Assembly: GCF_000400465.1 (NCBI RefSeq)
Contig: NW_008806280.1
Coordinates: 372,001-436,000, forward strand
DNA: 64,000 nt
DNA from: Wallemia ichthyophaga EXF-994
Lineage: Eukaryota; Basidiomycota; Wallemiomycetes; Wallemiales; Wallemiaceae
Reading direction: 5' to 3'
In this document: piece by piece, positions 54,876 through 64,000 of the stretch
Position numbering within the stretch: the stretch's first letter is position 1
How the letters are laid out: each line of letters starts with the position of its first letter
The notes under the pieces: generated by a model
The model's input: the letters and a program-made list of their open reading frames with translations, nothing else
What the model was told of the DNA's origin: nothing
The model's database searches: none
Position numbers and translations under genes: made by a program

Positions 54876-55073
54876 ATGAGCGGTCCACAACAAGCAACTT
54901 TCGGCGGTAAAGACCCAAAGGCCCAAAACGAGGTTGAGAAGCAGGCTCAAGACATCCAGCGCCAACAAGAGACCAACAAGGGTGGTGCTGCTGGCCGTGA
55001 AGGTGTTGCTTCTACCAACCCAGCCGACTACGACTCTAGAGGTGGCGCCGGCGGTGGTTCAATGAACGGTTAG
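54876..55073 (+). CDS. Small hydrophilin-like protein
   Basis: 65 aa, intronless, very hydrophilic: about 20% Gly, no Cys, Trp or Leu, one Phe and one Tyr. The central part is a Gln/Glu/Lys helix (NEVEKQAQDIQRQQETNK) and the ends are Gly-rich (GGKDPK; SRGGAGGGSMNG). This composition fits hydrophilins/LEA-like desiccation or osmotic-stress proteins; similar tiny Gly/Gln-rich proteins are abundant in fungi. A good coding bias and a clean ATG context support it. Function is inferred from composition only. Confidence 0.7.
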   Translation: MSGPQQATFGGKDPKAQNEVEKQAQDIQRQQETNKGGAAGREGVASTNPADYDSRGGAGGGSMNG

Positions 55074-55546
55074 TTGTGTGTTGTAGTCTATTGTCCCTCC
55101 TAACGCCACGAAAGACCCAAAGATGTAAATTGCTAGGATTTAAACACTGTACTGTTGTCACGATATAAACGTTACGTCGCATTAATAATTCGAATTTCCT
55201 CGATGATCTTGTGTTTTCCCTTGTATTGTGCTTTCTTGTGCTTGACTAAAGTAATTGATAGTGCAGTTCGCACTCAGATTATACCAGCAAACGCGCCCTT
55301 TTTCGAACCATTTACCTTCTCTGCCCCGACACCCCCACCCACTCCGTCTTCTCTCTTCAGATTTGAAGATCTGCTGATCAGTACAAGTGCAAATGTGAGG
55401 CTAATATTGCGCTATCGCTACTACCACGCAAATACCTCCATCTTATTTTATTTTCTTATTTGTCTGCTTAGAAATCATCTGCATACGTCAATATAAGCCT
55501 ATTCGTGCTATCCGGTCTGGCTTCAAACAATCATCATTTACACATA
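55074..55546. other. Intergenic region before the SDR array
   Basis: 473 bp. A 113-codon frame (55155-55496) starts with TTG and has no homology I recognise; I regard it as chance. It must contain the promoter of SDR copy 1. Confidence 0.45.
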
Positions 55547-56472
55547 ATGAGCCTGCCAAACGTATTCTTTATTACTGGAACTTCAACTGGCTTCGGTAGA
55601 GAGCTCGTTCTTCAGCTTAATGCTAGAAAAGAGAAGGTAATTGCCACAGCCAGAAATACCGATAAGATCAAGGACTTTGAGCAACTTGAGCATGTCTCAA
55701 TCATGAAGCTCGATTTGAACAGCAACGAGGAGGAAATCATCAGCGTCGTACGTGACGCCCTTAAGATCCATGGCCACGTAACCCACCTCGTCAACAACGC
55801 TGCATACTCTGTAGCTGGATGTGTAGAGGAAGTACCTCTCGCGCAATCCAAGAAGCAATTTGACGCTAACTACTGGGGTACAATTGCCCTTACGAATGCA
55901 TTCCTCCCTCACTTCCGCGGCCGCACAAGTGGCGAGAAGTTCATCGCCACCATTTCCTCACTTGTCGGTATTACAACCATGCCTTTCGTCAGCTACTACT
56001 GCGCTTCCAAGTTTGCTATCGAGGCTTCATTCGAGGCACTCAAGCTTGAGACTGCTCACTTGGGCATTAAAGTGTTGTTGATCGAACCAGGGTAAGAATA
56101 CTGTTAATGATGGTGTTTTCCCACTAACCCTCTACTTGTAGTTACTTCCGTACTAGCTTCCTTCAAGAGGGTAGCAACATCCAGCCTCCTCAAAACCCGA
56201 TCTCCGACTACGCGCCAATTAGTGGTGCAATGGAACGCGTGTTCAAGCAGCAGAATGGTGCTCAGCTCGGTGATCCTGCCGTTGGTAGCGAGAGAATCAT
56301 AGAGCTCTTGACCAACACGGGTCTCGTCAAGCAGATCAGCAACGGCGAGATCCCTACCAGAGTCGCATTGGGCTCTGACAGCTACGAAGGCATCGTCAAG
56401 AAGGGCCAAGATCTTATCGACAACGCCAACAAGTGGAAGGAGTTTTCACTTTCGACCGACTTCAAAAACTAA
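55547..56472 (+). CDS. Short-chain dehydrogenase, tandem copy 1
   Basis: 291 aa; exons 55547-56091 and 56142-56472, 50-nt intron. Classical SDR: cofactor motif TGTSTGFG (residues 10-17), NNAAYS, and YCASK with the catalytic Tyr and Lys at the expected distance. The substrate is not deducible; the nearest types are fungal retinol-dehydrogenase-like SDRs. Compared with copies 2 and 3, the second intron (after FLQE) is absent and the exons are fused exactly. The 3' end and the following ~170 bp recur after copy 3. Confidence 0.92.
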
Positions 56473-56640
56473 TGCATTGTTGTAACGACAGATTATTTAC
56501 GTTTGAAATTGCGCATTCAATTGGTTTACCTTTCCTTGTGAAGACGTCGCTCATCTCGCGCTTTGGAAGCTGTGTCTCAAGATATTCAATACGTTCGATG
56601 CGTATAAACCGTTATACGTTGGCTGCCGGGATATGTTGAT
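56434..56640 (+). repeat. 3' segment shared with SDR copy 3 (unit A1)
   Basis: The last ~40 coding bases and ~165 bp downstream of copy 1 are nearly identical to 59186-59392 after copy 3 (shared text from AAGGAGTTTTCACTTTCGACC through ATTGTTGTAACGACA to CGTTATACGTTG), with scattered single-base changes. Confidence 0.85.
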
Positions 56641-56733
56641 GCTGTTTCTATTATAAACTTTATTGAAGTTACGTCATCTTGTGAGAACGCCATTCATCCA
56701 TTTCATTTAATCAATGTCTTTCTTCAAACCATA

Positions 56734-56985
56734 ATGAGCCTACCAAACGTATTCTTCATTACGGGAACAGCAACTGGCTTCGGTCGAGAGCTTGTCCTCC
56801 AACTCAATGCGCTGAAACAGAAGGTTATAGCAACGGATCGAACGATTGATGGAATAAAAGACTATGAGCAACTCGAGCATGTCTCAATAATGAAACTCGA
56901 TTTGAACAGCGACGAAGAAGAAATAGCTGGTATAGTGCGCGATGCTATCAAGATACACGGCCACGTTACGCATCTCATCAACAAC
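56734..56985 (+). repeat. 5' segment shared with SDR copy 3 (unit B1)
   Basis: About 250 bp from the ATG match 58251-58502 with only about two base differences that I could see (for example CTACCA/TTACCA, ATTACG/ATCACG), then similarity drops abruptly after CATCAACAAC. Confidence 0.88.
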
Positions 56986-57712
56986 GCCGCTTACTCAGTA
57001 ACTGGATGCGTCGAGGAAGTCCCACTATCTATAGCACAACGTGAATTCAACGTCAATTACTGGGGTACAATTAAAGTAACCAACTCATTCCTTCCTCACT
57101 TCCGCGGACGCACGAGTGGAGAAAAATTCATATTGACGGTCTCCTCGATAGTCGGCATCAACGTATGGCCATATTTCAGCTACTACGCTGCTTCCAAGTA
57201 CGCGATTGAGGCATCGTTTGAAGCACTCAAGATGGAGACTCAGCACCTTGGCATCAAGGTGTTGATGGTCGAACCAGGGTGAGCTACTGCGAAGATAGTA
57301 ATGACCACTGAAAATTTACAATATTCAGCTACTTCCGTACCAGCTTTCTCAAAGAGGTGAGTTTCCTTTTATCGCATCTCGTTACGTCATTTGCTGATGA
57401 AAACATCAGGGAAGCAACGTACAGCCACCTGGGAACCCAATTGCGGACTACGAGCCCATCAGAGGATCTATGGGTAAGGAGTTAAAAGAGCAGAATGGTG
57501 CTCAAATCGGCGATCCTAAAGCTGGATGCGAAAGGATCATCGAGCTGTTGATGCACACCGGCCTTGCAAAGCAGATAAGTAACGGTGAAATACCCACTAG
57601 AGTCGCATTGGGATCTGACAGCTACGAGGGCATTATAAAGAAAGGTCAAGATCTTATTGATAACGCCAACAAGTGGAAACAGTTTTCAGTGTCTACTGAC
57701 TATAAGAATTGA
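56734..57712 (+). CDS. Short-chain dehydrogenase, tandem copy 2
   Basis: 291 aa; exons 56734-57278, 57329-57356 (28 nt) and 57410-57712, introns 50 and 53 nt. Motifs TGTATGFG, NNAAYS, and YAASK (Tyr and Lys). The same length and join positions as copy 3. The reading frame is intact and the copy looks functional. The first ~250 bp are nearly identical to copy 3, while the remainder diverges to a normal paralogue level. Confidence 0.92.
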
Positions 57713-58250
57713 TGATAGCAACAACAGCTCAATGAAGTTTTTGTGAATTCCGTTTGCTTGTCCTGGTGTGTGTCTCGATGACGATGCTCTGTGACTTTCG
57801 AAGAACAAATCCCAGTAAGTATTCTAGGGTCGCATCTCAGCTTAACAGCCAAATAGACTGCTCAAGCCCATCCCATTCAGTGATATTTTACATGCGATAC
57901 TCAGATACCCATTCGAGATCGGTAGCAATTGATTTCCTCTTTTGGTAACTTGAGCAACGCAGAACGAATTATGAGACCAAGTGCATAAAAAAACTGTTCG
58001 CCGATGGACGGGACATCGTGCCTTAATACATAATTGACTCCGCTGCTTGAAGCCAAGCGAATATACCCAGCATGTCAGTCGAAGATTTCTTGAATGAATC
58101 ACAAGCAAGATCAAGACATTACGTAATTGCATATAAACTTCGATCATTAAAATTCATTTGTGCCTCCACCTCAATGTGACTTTATGAGACACATGTAGCC
58201 TATCCAGTTTAGCATCAGACGATCATCACGTACCACACTAAATATCAAAT
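57713..58250. other. Intergenic region between SDR copies 2 and 3
   Basis: 538 bp; the only open frames are short. Contains the copy 3 promoter. No tRNA or repeat seen. Confidence 0.45.
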
Positions 58251-58502
58251 ATGAGCTTACCAAACGTATTCTTCATCACGGGAACAGCAACTGGCTTCGG
58301 TCGAGAGCTTGTCCTCCAACTCAATGCGCTGAAACAGAAGGTTATAGCAACGGATCGAACGATTGATGGAATAAAAGACTATGAGCAACTCGAGCATGTC
58401 TCAATAATGAAACTCGATTTGAACAGCGACGAAGAAGAAATAGCTGGTATAGTGCGCGATGCTATCAAGATACACGGCCACGTTACGCATCTCATCAACA
58501 AC
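58251..58502 (+). repeat. 5' segment shared with SDR copy 2 (unit B2)
   Basis: Partner of 56734-56985; see that entry. Confidence 0.88.
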
Positions 58503-59224
58503 GGAGCATACTCGGTGAATGGATGTATGGAAGAAGTTTCGCTCACAGACGCCAAAAATGAGTTTAATGTGAACTATTGGGGCACAATTAAGGTGACGAA
58601 CGCATTCCTGCCGCACTTTCGCGGTCGCACTAGCGGAGAAAAGTTCATTACGACCTTTTCCTCTATTGCCGGTATTCAATCGTGGCCATACTACGGATAC
58701 TACTGCGCCTCCAAGCATGCTATCGAGGCGTCATTTGAAGCACTCAAGCTTGAAACCAAGCATCTCGGTATCAAAGTATTGCTCATTGAACCGGGGTGAG
58801 TTGAACCTCTTATACAGAATCACCATCGTTGATTGTATGAACTTGCAGATACTTTCGAACAAAGTTCCTTCAAGAAGTAAAGTTTCCATATTTCTTCCGC
58901 CAATGCTGACAACACGCCCAGGGAGTCCACGCAAGACCACCTAAAAACCCAGTCTCAGATTACGCTCCGATCTGCGAGTTCATGACCAAGAGCGTGACAG
59001 ACATGGGTGCATCTAAACTCGGGGACCCTAAAGTTGGATGCGAAAGGATAATTGAGCTCTTAACGAACACTGGCCTTGCCAAGCAGATCAGCAACGGCGA
59101 AATACCTACCAGAGTCGCATTGGGCTCTGACAGCTGCGAAAACATAACGAAGAAGGGTCAAGAACTCATCGATAACGCAAACAGGTGGAAGGAGTTTTCA
59201 CTTTCGACCGACTTCAAAAACTAA
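58251..59224 (+). CDS. Short-chain dehydrogenase, tandem copy 3 (mosaic)
   Basis: 291 aa; exons 58251-58795, 58849-58876 and 58922-59224, introns 53 and 45 nt. Motifs TGTATGFG, NNGAYS, and YCASK. The gene is open and looks functional, with NNGA in place of NNAA. The 5' third matches copy 2 and the 3' end plus downstream DNA match copy 1; the middle matches neither closely. So the copy appears to be assembled by conversion or unequal exchange. Confidence 0.92.
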
Positions 59225-59392
59225 TGCATTGTTGTAACGACAAATTTCTTACGTTTGAAGTTGCGCATTCAATTGTTTTACCTTTCCTTGTGAAGACGTC
59301 GCTCATCTCACGCTTTGGAAGCTCTGTCTCAAAATATTCAATACCTTCGATGCGTATACACCGTTATACGTTGCCTGATGCGGAAGATACAA
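59186..59392 (+). repeat. 3' segment shared with SDR copy 1 (unit A2)
   Basis: Partner of 56434-56640; see that entry. Confidence 0.85.
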
Positions 59393-59679
59393 TAATATCG
59401 TCAAAACCAATCAAAATCTCATTGACAATTCCAGCAGGTGAAAAGAGTTCTCAATTTCGACCAAATTCAACAACTAACACTATTAATGATAGCATAAAAC
59501 TTATGTTTCCGGTTTTCAATTATTGCCTCGCTTTGTATTGTAACTTCTCTATCCCATAATACATGAATCGCTATCGCTTGTGTATATCGCTTGCAAACCT
59601 TGGACTAACTTAAACGTCATCAGGTACAGATCATTAAGTCTGCCTTCGAAACGTCCATAAACACCACGAAAAACTTATC
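59225..59679. other. Intergenic region between SDR copy 3 and the pseudogene
   Basis: 455 bp. The first ~170 bp are the copy-1-like 3' segment. Nothing else seen; near 59431-59477 there is a short echo of SDR 3' coding text (AAAAGAGTTCTCAATTTCGACC) that may be a degraded fragment. Confidence 0.45.
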
Positions 59680-60653
59680 ATGAGCACACCAAACGTGTTT
59701 TTCATCACCGGAACCTCGTCTGGCTTTAGGAGAGAGCTTGTTCTCTAGCTTAATGCCTTGGGAGAGAAGGTGATTGCTACAGCCACAAATACTGATAAAA
59801 TTAAGGACTTTGAGTACCTTGAGCATGTCTCAATTATGGAACTCGATTTGAACAGTGACGAGGAGGAAATAGCTAGCGTAGTGCGCGATGCTATCAAGAT
59901 CCATGGCCACGTTACGCGCCTTATCAACAATGCAGGATATGTAATGATCGCATGCATGGAGGAAATGTCAATATCACAAGCGAAGCATCTAATGGATACC
60001 AATTATTGGGGCGCAATTAGCTTAACAAATGCCTTTTTGCCTCATTTCCAAGGACGTAAGAGCGGATAGAAGTTCATCGCCATCATTTCCTCCATTGGCG
60101 GTATTCAAAGACTGCTATCCTTGAGTTACTATTGTGATTTCAAGTATGCTCTCGAAGCATCTTTTGAGGCACTTAAGATGGAGACTGAACATTTCGGACT
60201 TAACGTGATGCTGATAGAGCCAGGGTGAGCCCACCTGTGAAGAAACAATCTATCCTCTAACAATAAACAGCGGATTCCGTACAAGTATCCTCGAGGAGGT
60301 ATGCTAATTTCACCTCACACCATCGTCATTACTGACACAAATACCAAAGAAAGCAGGTGTCCAGCCGCCAGAGAAACCCAATATCCGATTACGATTCCAT
60401 TAGCGGAGCTCTTTATAGAATGTTGAAGACCCAGATTGAAATTTTTTTCGGCGATCCTAAAGTTGGATGTATGAGGATCATCGCGCTCTTGACAAACACT
60501 GGTCTTGCCAAACAGATTGGCAATGGTGAAGTACCCACCAGAGTCGCATTGGGATCCCGTAGCTACGAAAATACAATTAAGAAAGGCGAAGAGCTCATTG
60601 ATAACGCTACTAAGTGGAAAGAATTTTCATTTTCGACGGATTATAAGAATTAG
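59680..60653 (+). pseudogene. Short-chain dehydrogenase, tandem copy 4 (pseudogene)
   Basis: Same three-exon layout (59680-60224, 60271-60298, 60357-60653), summing to 870 nt, but broken. In-frame TAG codons occur at 59746 (after VFFITG...ELVL) and 60067 (after KSG). The cofactor loop reads TGTSSGFR, with the last Gly replaced by Arg. The start of exon 3 is out of the family frame for about seven codons, consistent with paired small indels. The Tyr-Lys pair (YYCDFK) is still present. No downstream ATG would restore a cofactor fold. Confidence 0.88.
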
Positions 60654-60811
60654 TGGAGTGACATCATTTAGATCCATTGAGCCTGTCTTGTGAAATAGAG
60701 AAGGTGTAGTAGCATTGTAAATTCAATTCATGTGTACAGTCCACTAAATTTGGCTTTCTTTGTTTTATTATTCCAGTACTTCTTTCGCCGACGCTTTCAC
60801 TACTTAGACGA

Positions 60812-63800
60812 ATGAAGGAAAGCTACGTGCCTGCGACAGACGCGATACCAAACAAGCCAATTTCGAAGCCTAGGCCAAAGAAGAAGAAGAAGGAAAAGAC
60901 GCTTCCGGGTAACGTCGGCACGGATGGTTGGCCACAGCACTTTATCAATCTTGATAAGACTTTTAAGGTGGGATTGATGCTGATGAGAGAGTGTTCGCGC
61001 TGATTTGCATCATAAAGGCAGTTAACACTGTCCTCGCTTTCTGCTCCGCTCAGACAGCTTTAGCGGCGACATTTGACCAAATCCTGAAATCGATAGAGGG
61101 CTTGTTGAAGCGGTATGTGTTGTATCAGTATGGGTAGCTAGAAGCTTATTAACGCAAAAGAGAGCTCGATTTATTCGACATTGCTCAGATAAAGTAGGCT
61201 ACGACTGCTGGGCTCAAACGCACGCTAAGAGGGATACAGAGCTATTATACCAGACAATCTGCGATTCGCATACGTAAATAAATCCTCAATTAACATCCAT
61301 ACTGAGCACAAATACTTCAGCGGTTACGGCAGAGATAGGAATGTTGATGACGTATTCATACCGCCATCAACTTCGAGCGACGTTGATGATAACGATGTAT
61401 CGAAGCAAGTCTTAGTGCTCGAGTTCACTGACGTCCGTTCATTACACTCCCGCCAAAAGCAGCAGCGGGATGTCGAGCTGAACAAGGCCCCAACATTGAC
61501 ACGCGGCGACACGCTCAAATTGATCGAAAAGCGTAATGACAGATTCAAAGTGGCTGTGAATGAGCTTCTCGGAGCGGCTTTAGAGACAGGAGACGATCCA
61601 ATCCAGCTCGTCACTTCAGCTGCTCATCAGCATGTGCCTGCGAAACCATTCATGCATCCTGCATTGAAGAATGCTCTGGCTAACAAGTCATTACCCATTC
61701 AACGTCCCTCGATCGAACAGGTGCTGGATGAGTTTAAGCAGCAGGAATGGTTTAGAGAGCAGCCCATATTCCTCAAAACTATCCCCGCTAGACAGGCAGT
61801 CTATTCAGATTGGAGTTTCGATATCCCCGATAACATCCGACTTGGTCTGAGGTCTTCCCTCCATGTGGAGACTCTATTTGCACATCAAGCTCAAGCCATC
61901 CAGATTCTCAACGAGGGGAGAAATGTCATTGTGTCGACATCCACTGCGTCTGGTAAATCACTCATTTATACCCTCCCTTTTCTACTGTCGCTCGACAAAG
62001 ACAGAGATTCCACCGCTTTCTTCGTTTTTCCTACGAAAGCTCTAGCACAAGACCAGAATGCGAAATTACGAGAACTGGTGGGCAGTATTGAAGGGATGGA
62101 AGATGTGGTGGTTGACACATTCGACGGCGACACACCGCATGAAAGACGTGACGAACTGCGTGAGACTGCTAGTCTGCTCTTTACCAACTTCGATACACTG
62201 CACCACACCATGCTTCCGCGGGAAGACACATGGCGGCATTTCTTCCAAAACTTGAAGTATGTGGTAATAGACGAGCTGCATTACTACAGCGGGGTCCAGG
62301 GTGTGCACATAGCATTCGTGATGAGGCGACTGCGCAGGCTGTGCGCAGCGCTCAATAACACATCTGTGCAATTCATTTCAACTTCCGCTACAATCGGCAA
62401 CCCCATTCAACATTTCCGCACGCTTTTCGGAGTAGACGACGTAACGCTGGTAGACATAGATGGTGCGCCGACAGGACAGAAAGAGTTCCTGATATGGCGC
62501 CCTGGTCTGATAGACGAGATGGTGCCAAATGGACCGCGCCATAACCCTATGCATGAGGCGTCGCAGCTGCTTCGCTATCTCGTGAGCCGGGGTATACGCA
62601 CAATCGTGTTCTGCAAGCACAGAAAGAGCTGCGAGATGTTGATGAAGAATGTTAGACACGAGCTGGTAGTGAGTGGACGTATGGATCTCGTCAATCGCGT
62701 AGTCAGCTATCGTGGTGGATACAACCAGGAAGAGAGGAGGAGGATTGAGAAGGAGCTGTTTAGCGGCCAGCTTCTTGGCGCTGTAGCTACCAATGCTCTT
62801 GAATTGGGTATTGATGTGGGGGCACTTGATGCTGTCATTTGTCTCGGATTCCCTTTCTCGCTCTCGTCGCTGAGACAGCAGATTGGTAGAGCGGGCAGAG
62901 CGCGAAGGGATTCACTTGCTGTGCTGATTGCTGAATCACTACCACTCGATAGCTATTACAGCACTTATCCCGAAGAAATCTTCTCTCGCTCGCCCACGGA
63001 TGTACAAGTCGATCTCGATAACGACGTCATATTCGAGCCGCATCTGCAGTGCGCAGCTGACGAGCTGCCCGTGTCGATCGATAGCGATAAGGTGTTTTTC
63101 GAGGAGGAGCAGCTGCGCAGGGTAACGCTCAAGGCACTCGATAGGGATAGAGAAGGATGGTATCATTGTGATCCGAGACTCCGGCCGTATCCATCCCGCT
63201 TCGTTAAACTCAGAGGCAATGAGGAGTCAGCGTACAAAGTGTTCAATATGCACAAAAATTCTGAGTCTCTTATTGAGCAGGTGCAGGAATCCAGAGCTAT
63301 TTTTGAGCTATACGAGGGAGGAATATTCTTTAATGCGGGTTTGGCCTACCAGATGTATGAGGTGTCGCATGACACAAAGACAGTCAGAGCCAAGCAGGTT
63401 GATGTCAACTTCAACACCAAACCGAGGTGCGTAGAAAGAAGCAAAAATGAGTAATTTGTCTCACACCGCGACACACAGGTACTTCACAGACGTAGATCCA
63501 ATGGAAACCTTTAGAATGCGCGCTATAGAGGGATCAACTCGACGTGCCTTCTACGGCAAAATAAAAATATCGTCGCATGTCTTTGGATATCTGAAACTAA
63601 GAGATTTCAAGGTTTTAGATGTTGTCGATCTTGAGACATCGCCTTATGTGCGATCTACTAATGGGTTCTGGCTAGATGTACCCTCTAATGCCATGCAGAT
63701 CATGACGGTGAAGTCCATCAACCCAGCAGAGGTAAGGAGAATGTCTCAGCCCTTTTTTCAGCTAATTCGTTTTCCAAGGCTATCCAGGCATCGCAGCATG

Positions 63801-64000
63801 CACTTTTGAGTCTCACGCCGCTCTATGCCATGTCTGCTGAAGGTGACATACTCACTGACGAGAAAAAGGCTCAGAAGGAATACAAGACGAATGAAAGCAA
63901 ACGTAAAAGACCAGGAAGGTAGGTGCAATTCCTTACGCTTCTTATACACCCACTCAAACTCTAAAGACTTATCATATTTGATGCGGTTGGAAAAGCTTCC
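60812..64000 (+). CDS. HRQ1: HRQ1 RecQ4-like DNA helicase (3' partial)
   Basis: 3'-5' helicase for crosslink repair and telomere upkeep. Exons 60812-60967, 61018-61112, 61161-61193, 61240-63426, 63479-63731, 63779-63918 and from 63967; introns of 46-52 nt. A Lys-rich N-terminus leads to WPQHFINLDKTFKAVNTVLAFCSAQ and IAQIKAIIPDNLRFAYVN, both formed by splicing. Helicase motifs: TSTASGKS (I), DELHYY (II), STSATIGNP (III), FCKHRKSCEMLMKN (IV), ATNALELGIDVG (V) and QQIGRAGRARRDS (VI). After the helicase core is the YFTDVDPMETFRMRAIEG block typical of the DUF1998-type C-terminus. The gene runs off the right edge with about 965 codons seen. Confidence 0.95.

Noticed and set aside
55155-55496. 113-codon frame before the SDR array
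   Set aside because: Starts with TTG and shows no domain; likely chance.
54876-60653. Secondary-metabolite cluster built around the SDR array
   Set aside because: No polyketide, peptide or terpene synthase, P450, transporter or regulator is near; only dehydrogenase copies and a hydrophilin-like gene.

Overview
This 64-kb window is nuclear DNA from a fungus, most likely a basidiomycete with a very compact genome. The evidence is spliceosomal introns of almost constant size (about 65 reconstructed by hand, nearly all 40-58 nt, 5' sites mostly GTGAGT or GTGGGT, branch points like CTGAC or CTAAC), intergenic gaps often under 100 bp, and a fungal protein set (TRK K+ transporter, PRM10, PAN3, HRQ1, BMT2, BCS1, sphingolipid delta-4 desaturase). 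The compactness, intron size and a small hydrophilin-like gene would suit Wallemiomycetes; that placement is inference. Exon joins were checked by frame and by total CDS length divisible by three.

Layout. 1-3.2 kb: 3' part of a TRK K+ transporter and an RNA-binding protein with a ZC3H14/Nab2-type N-terminal domain. 3.2-6.8 kb: a gene-poor, AT-rich stretch with one small secreted protein. 6.8-13.5 kb: tRNA-His, a TMEM242-like membrane protein, delta-4 desaturase, BMT2, BCS1, RMI1 and a RhoGAP. 13.6-24.4 kb: a triple-domain paladin-like phosphatase protein, an RS-rich kinase, a DnaJ-X protein and a HELLS/Irc5 remodeller. 24.4-33.3 kb: a 1,743-aa coiled-coil protein, SRP receptor beta and a ubiquitin protease. 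33.4-42.9 kb: JTB-like protein, RRM protein, TAF10, PRM10, CFD1, aldo/keto reductase, glutamate-cysteine ligase modifier and TFIIB. 43-54.4 kb: NOM1/SGD1, BolA, KAP95, PAN3, Mn-SOD, HDHD2/LHPP-like hydrolase and TFIIF alpha. 54.9-60.7 kb: a 65-aa hydrophilin-like protein and a tandem array of three short-chain dehydrogenases plus one pseudogene. 60.8 kb to the end: the HRQ1 helicase, cut by the window edge.

Most of the window is housekeeping sequence arranged in alternating orientation, so divergent pairs share tiny promoters (15 bp between start codons for NOM1/BolA, 26 bp for BMT2/BCS1) and convergent pairs nearly touch (8 bp between stops for JTB/RRM). The accessory part is the SDR array, where copy 3 is a mosaic: its 5' part is nearly identical to copy 2 and its 3' end and downstream DNA match copy 1. 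Other points worth a second look are a 9-nt microexon inside the catalytic Cys box of the ubiquitin protease, PCNA- and SUMO-binding-like motifs inside the remodeller insert, a kinase with Arg in place of the ATP-anchoring Lys, and a Nab2-like protein without zinc fingers. I found no mobile element, CRISPR array or wholly new system.
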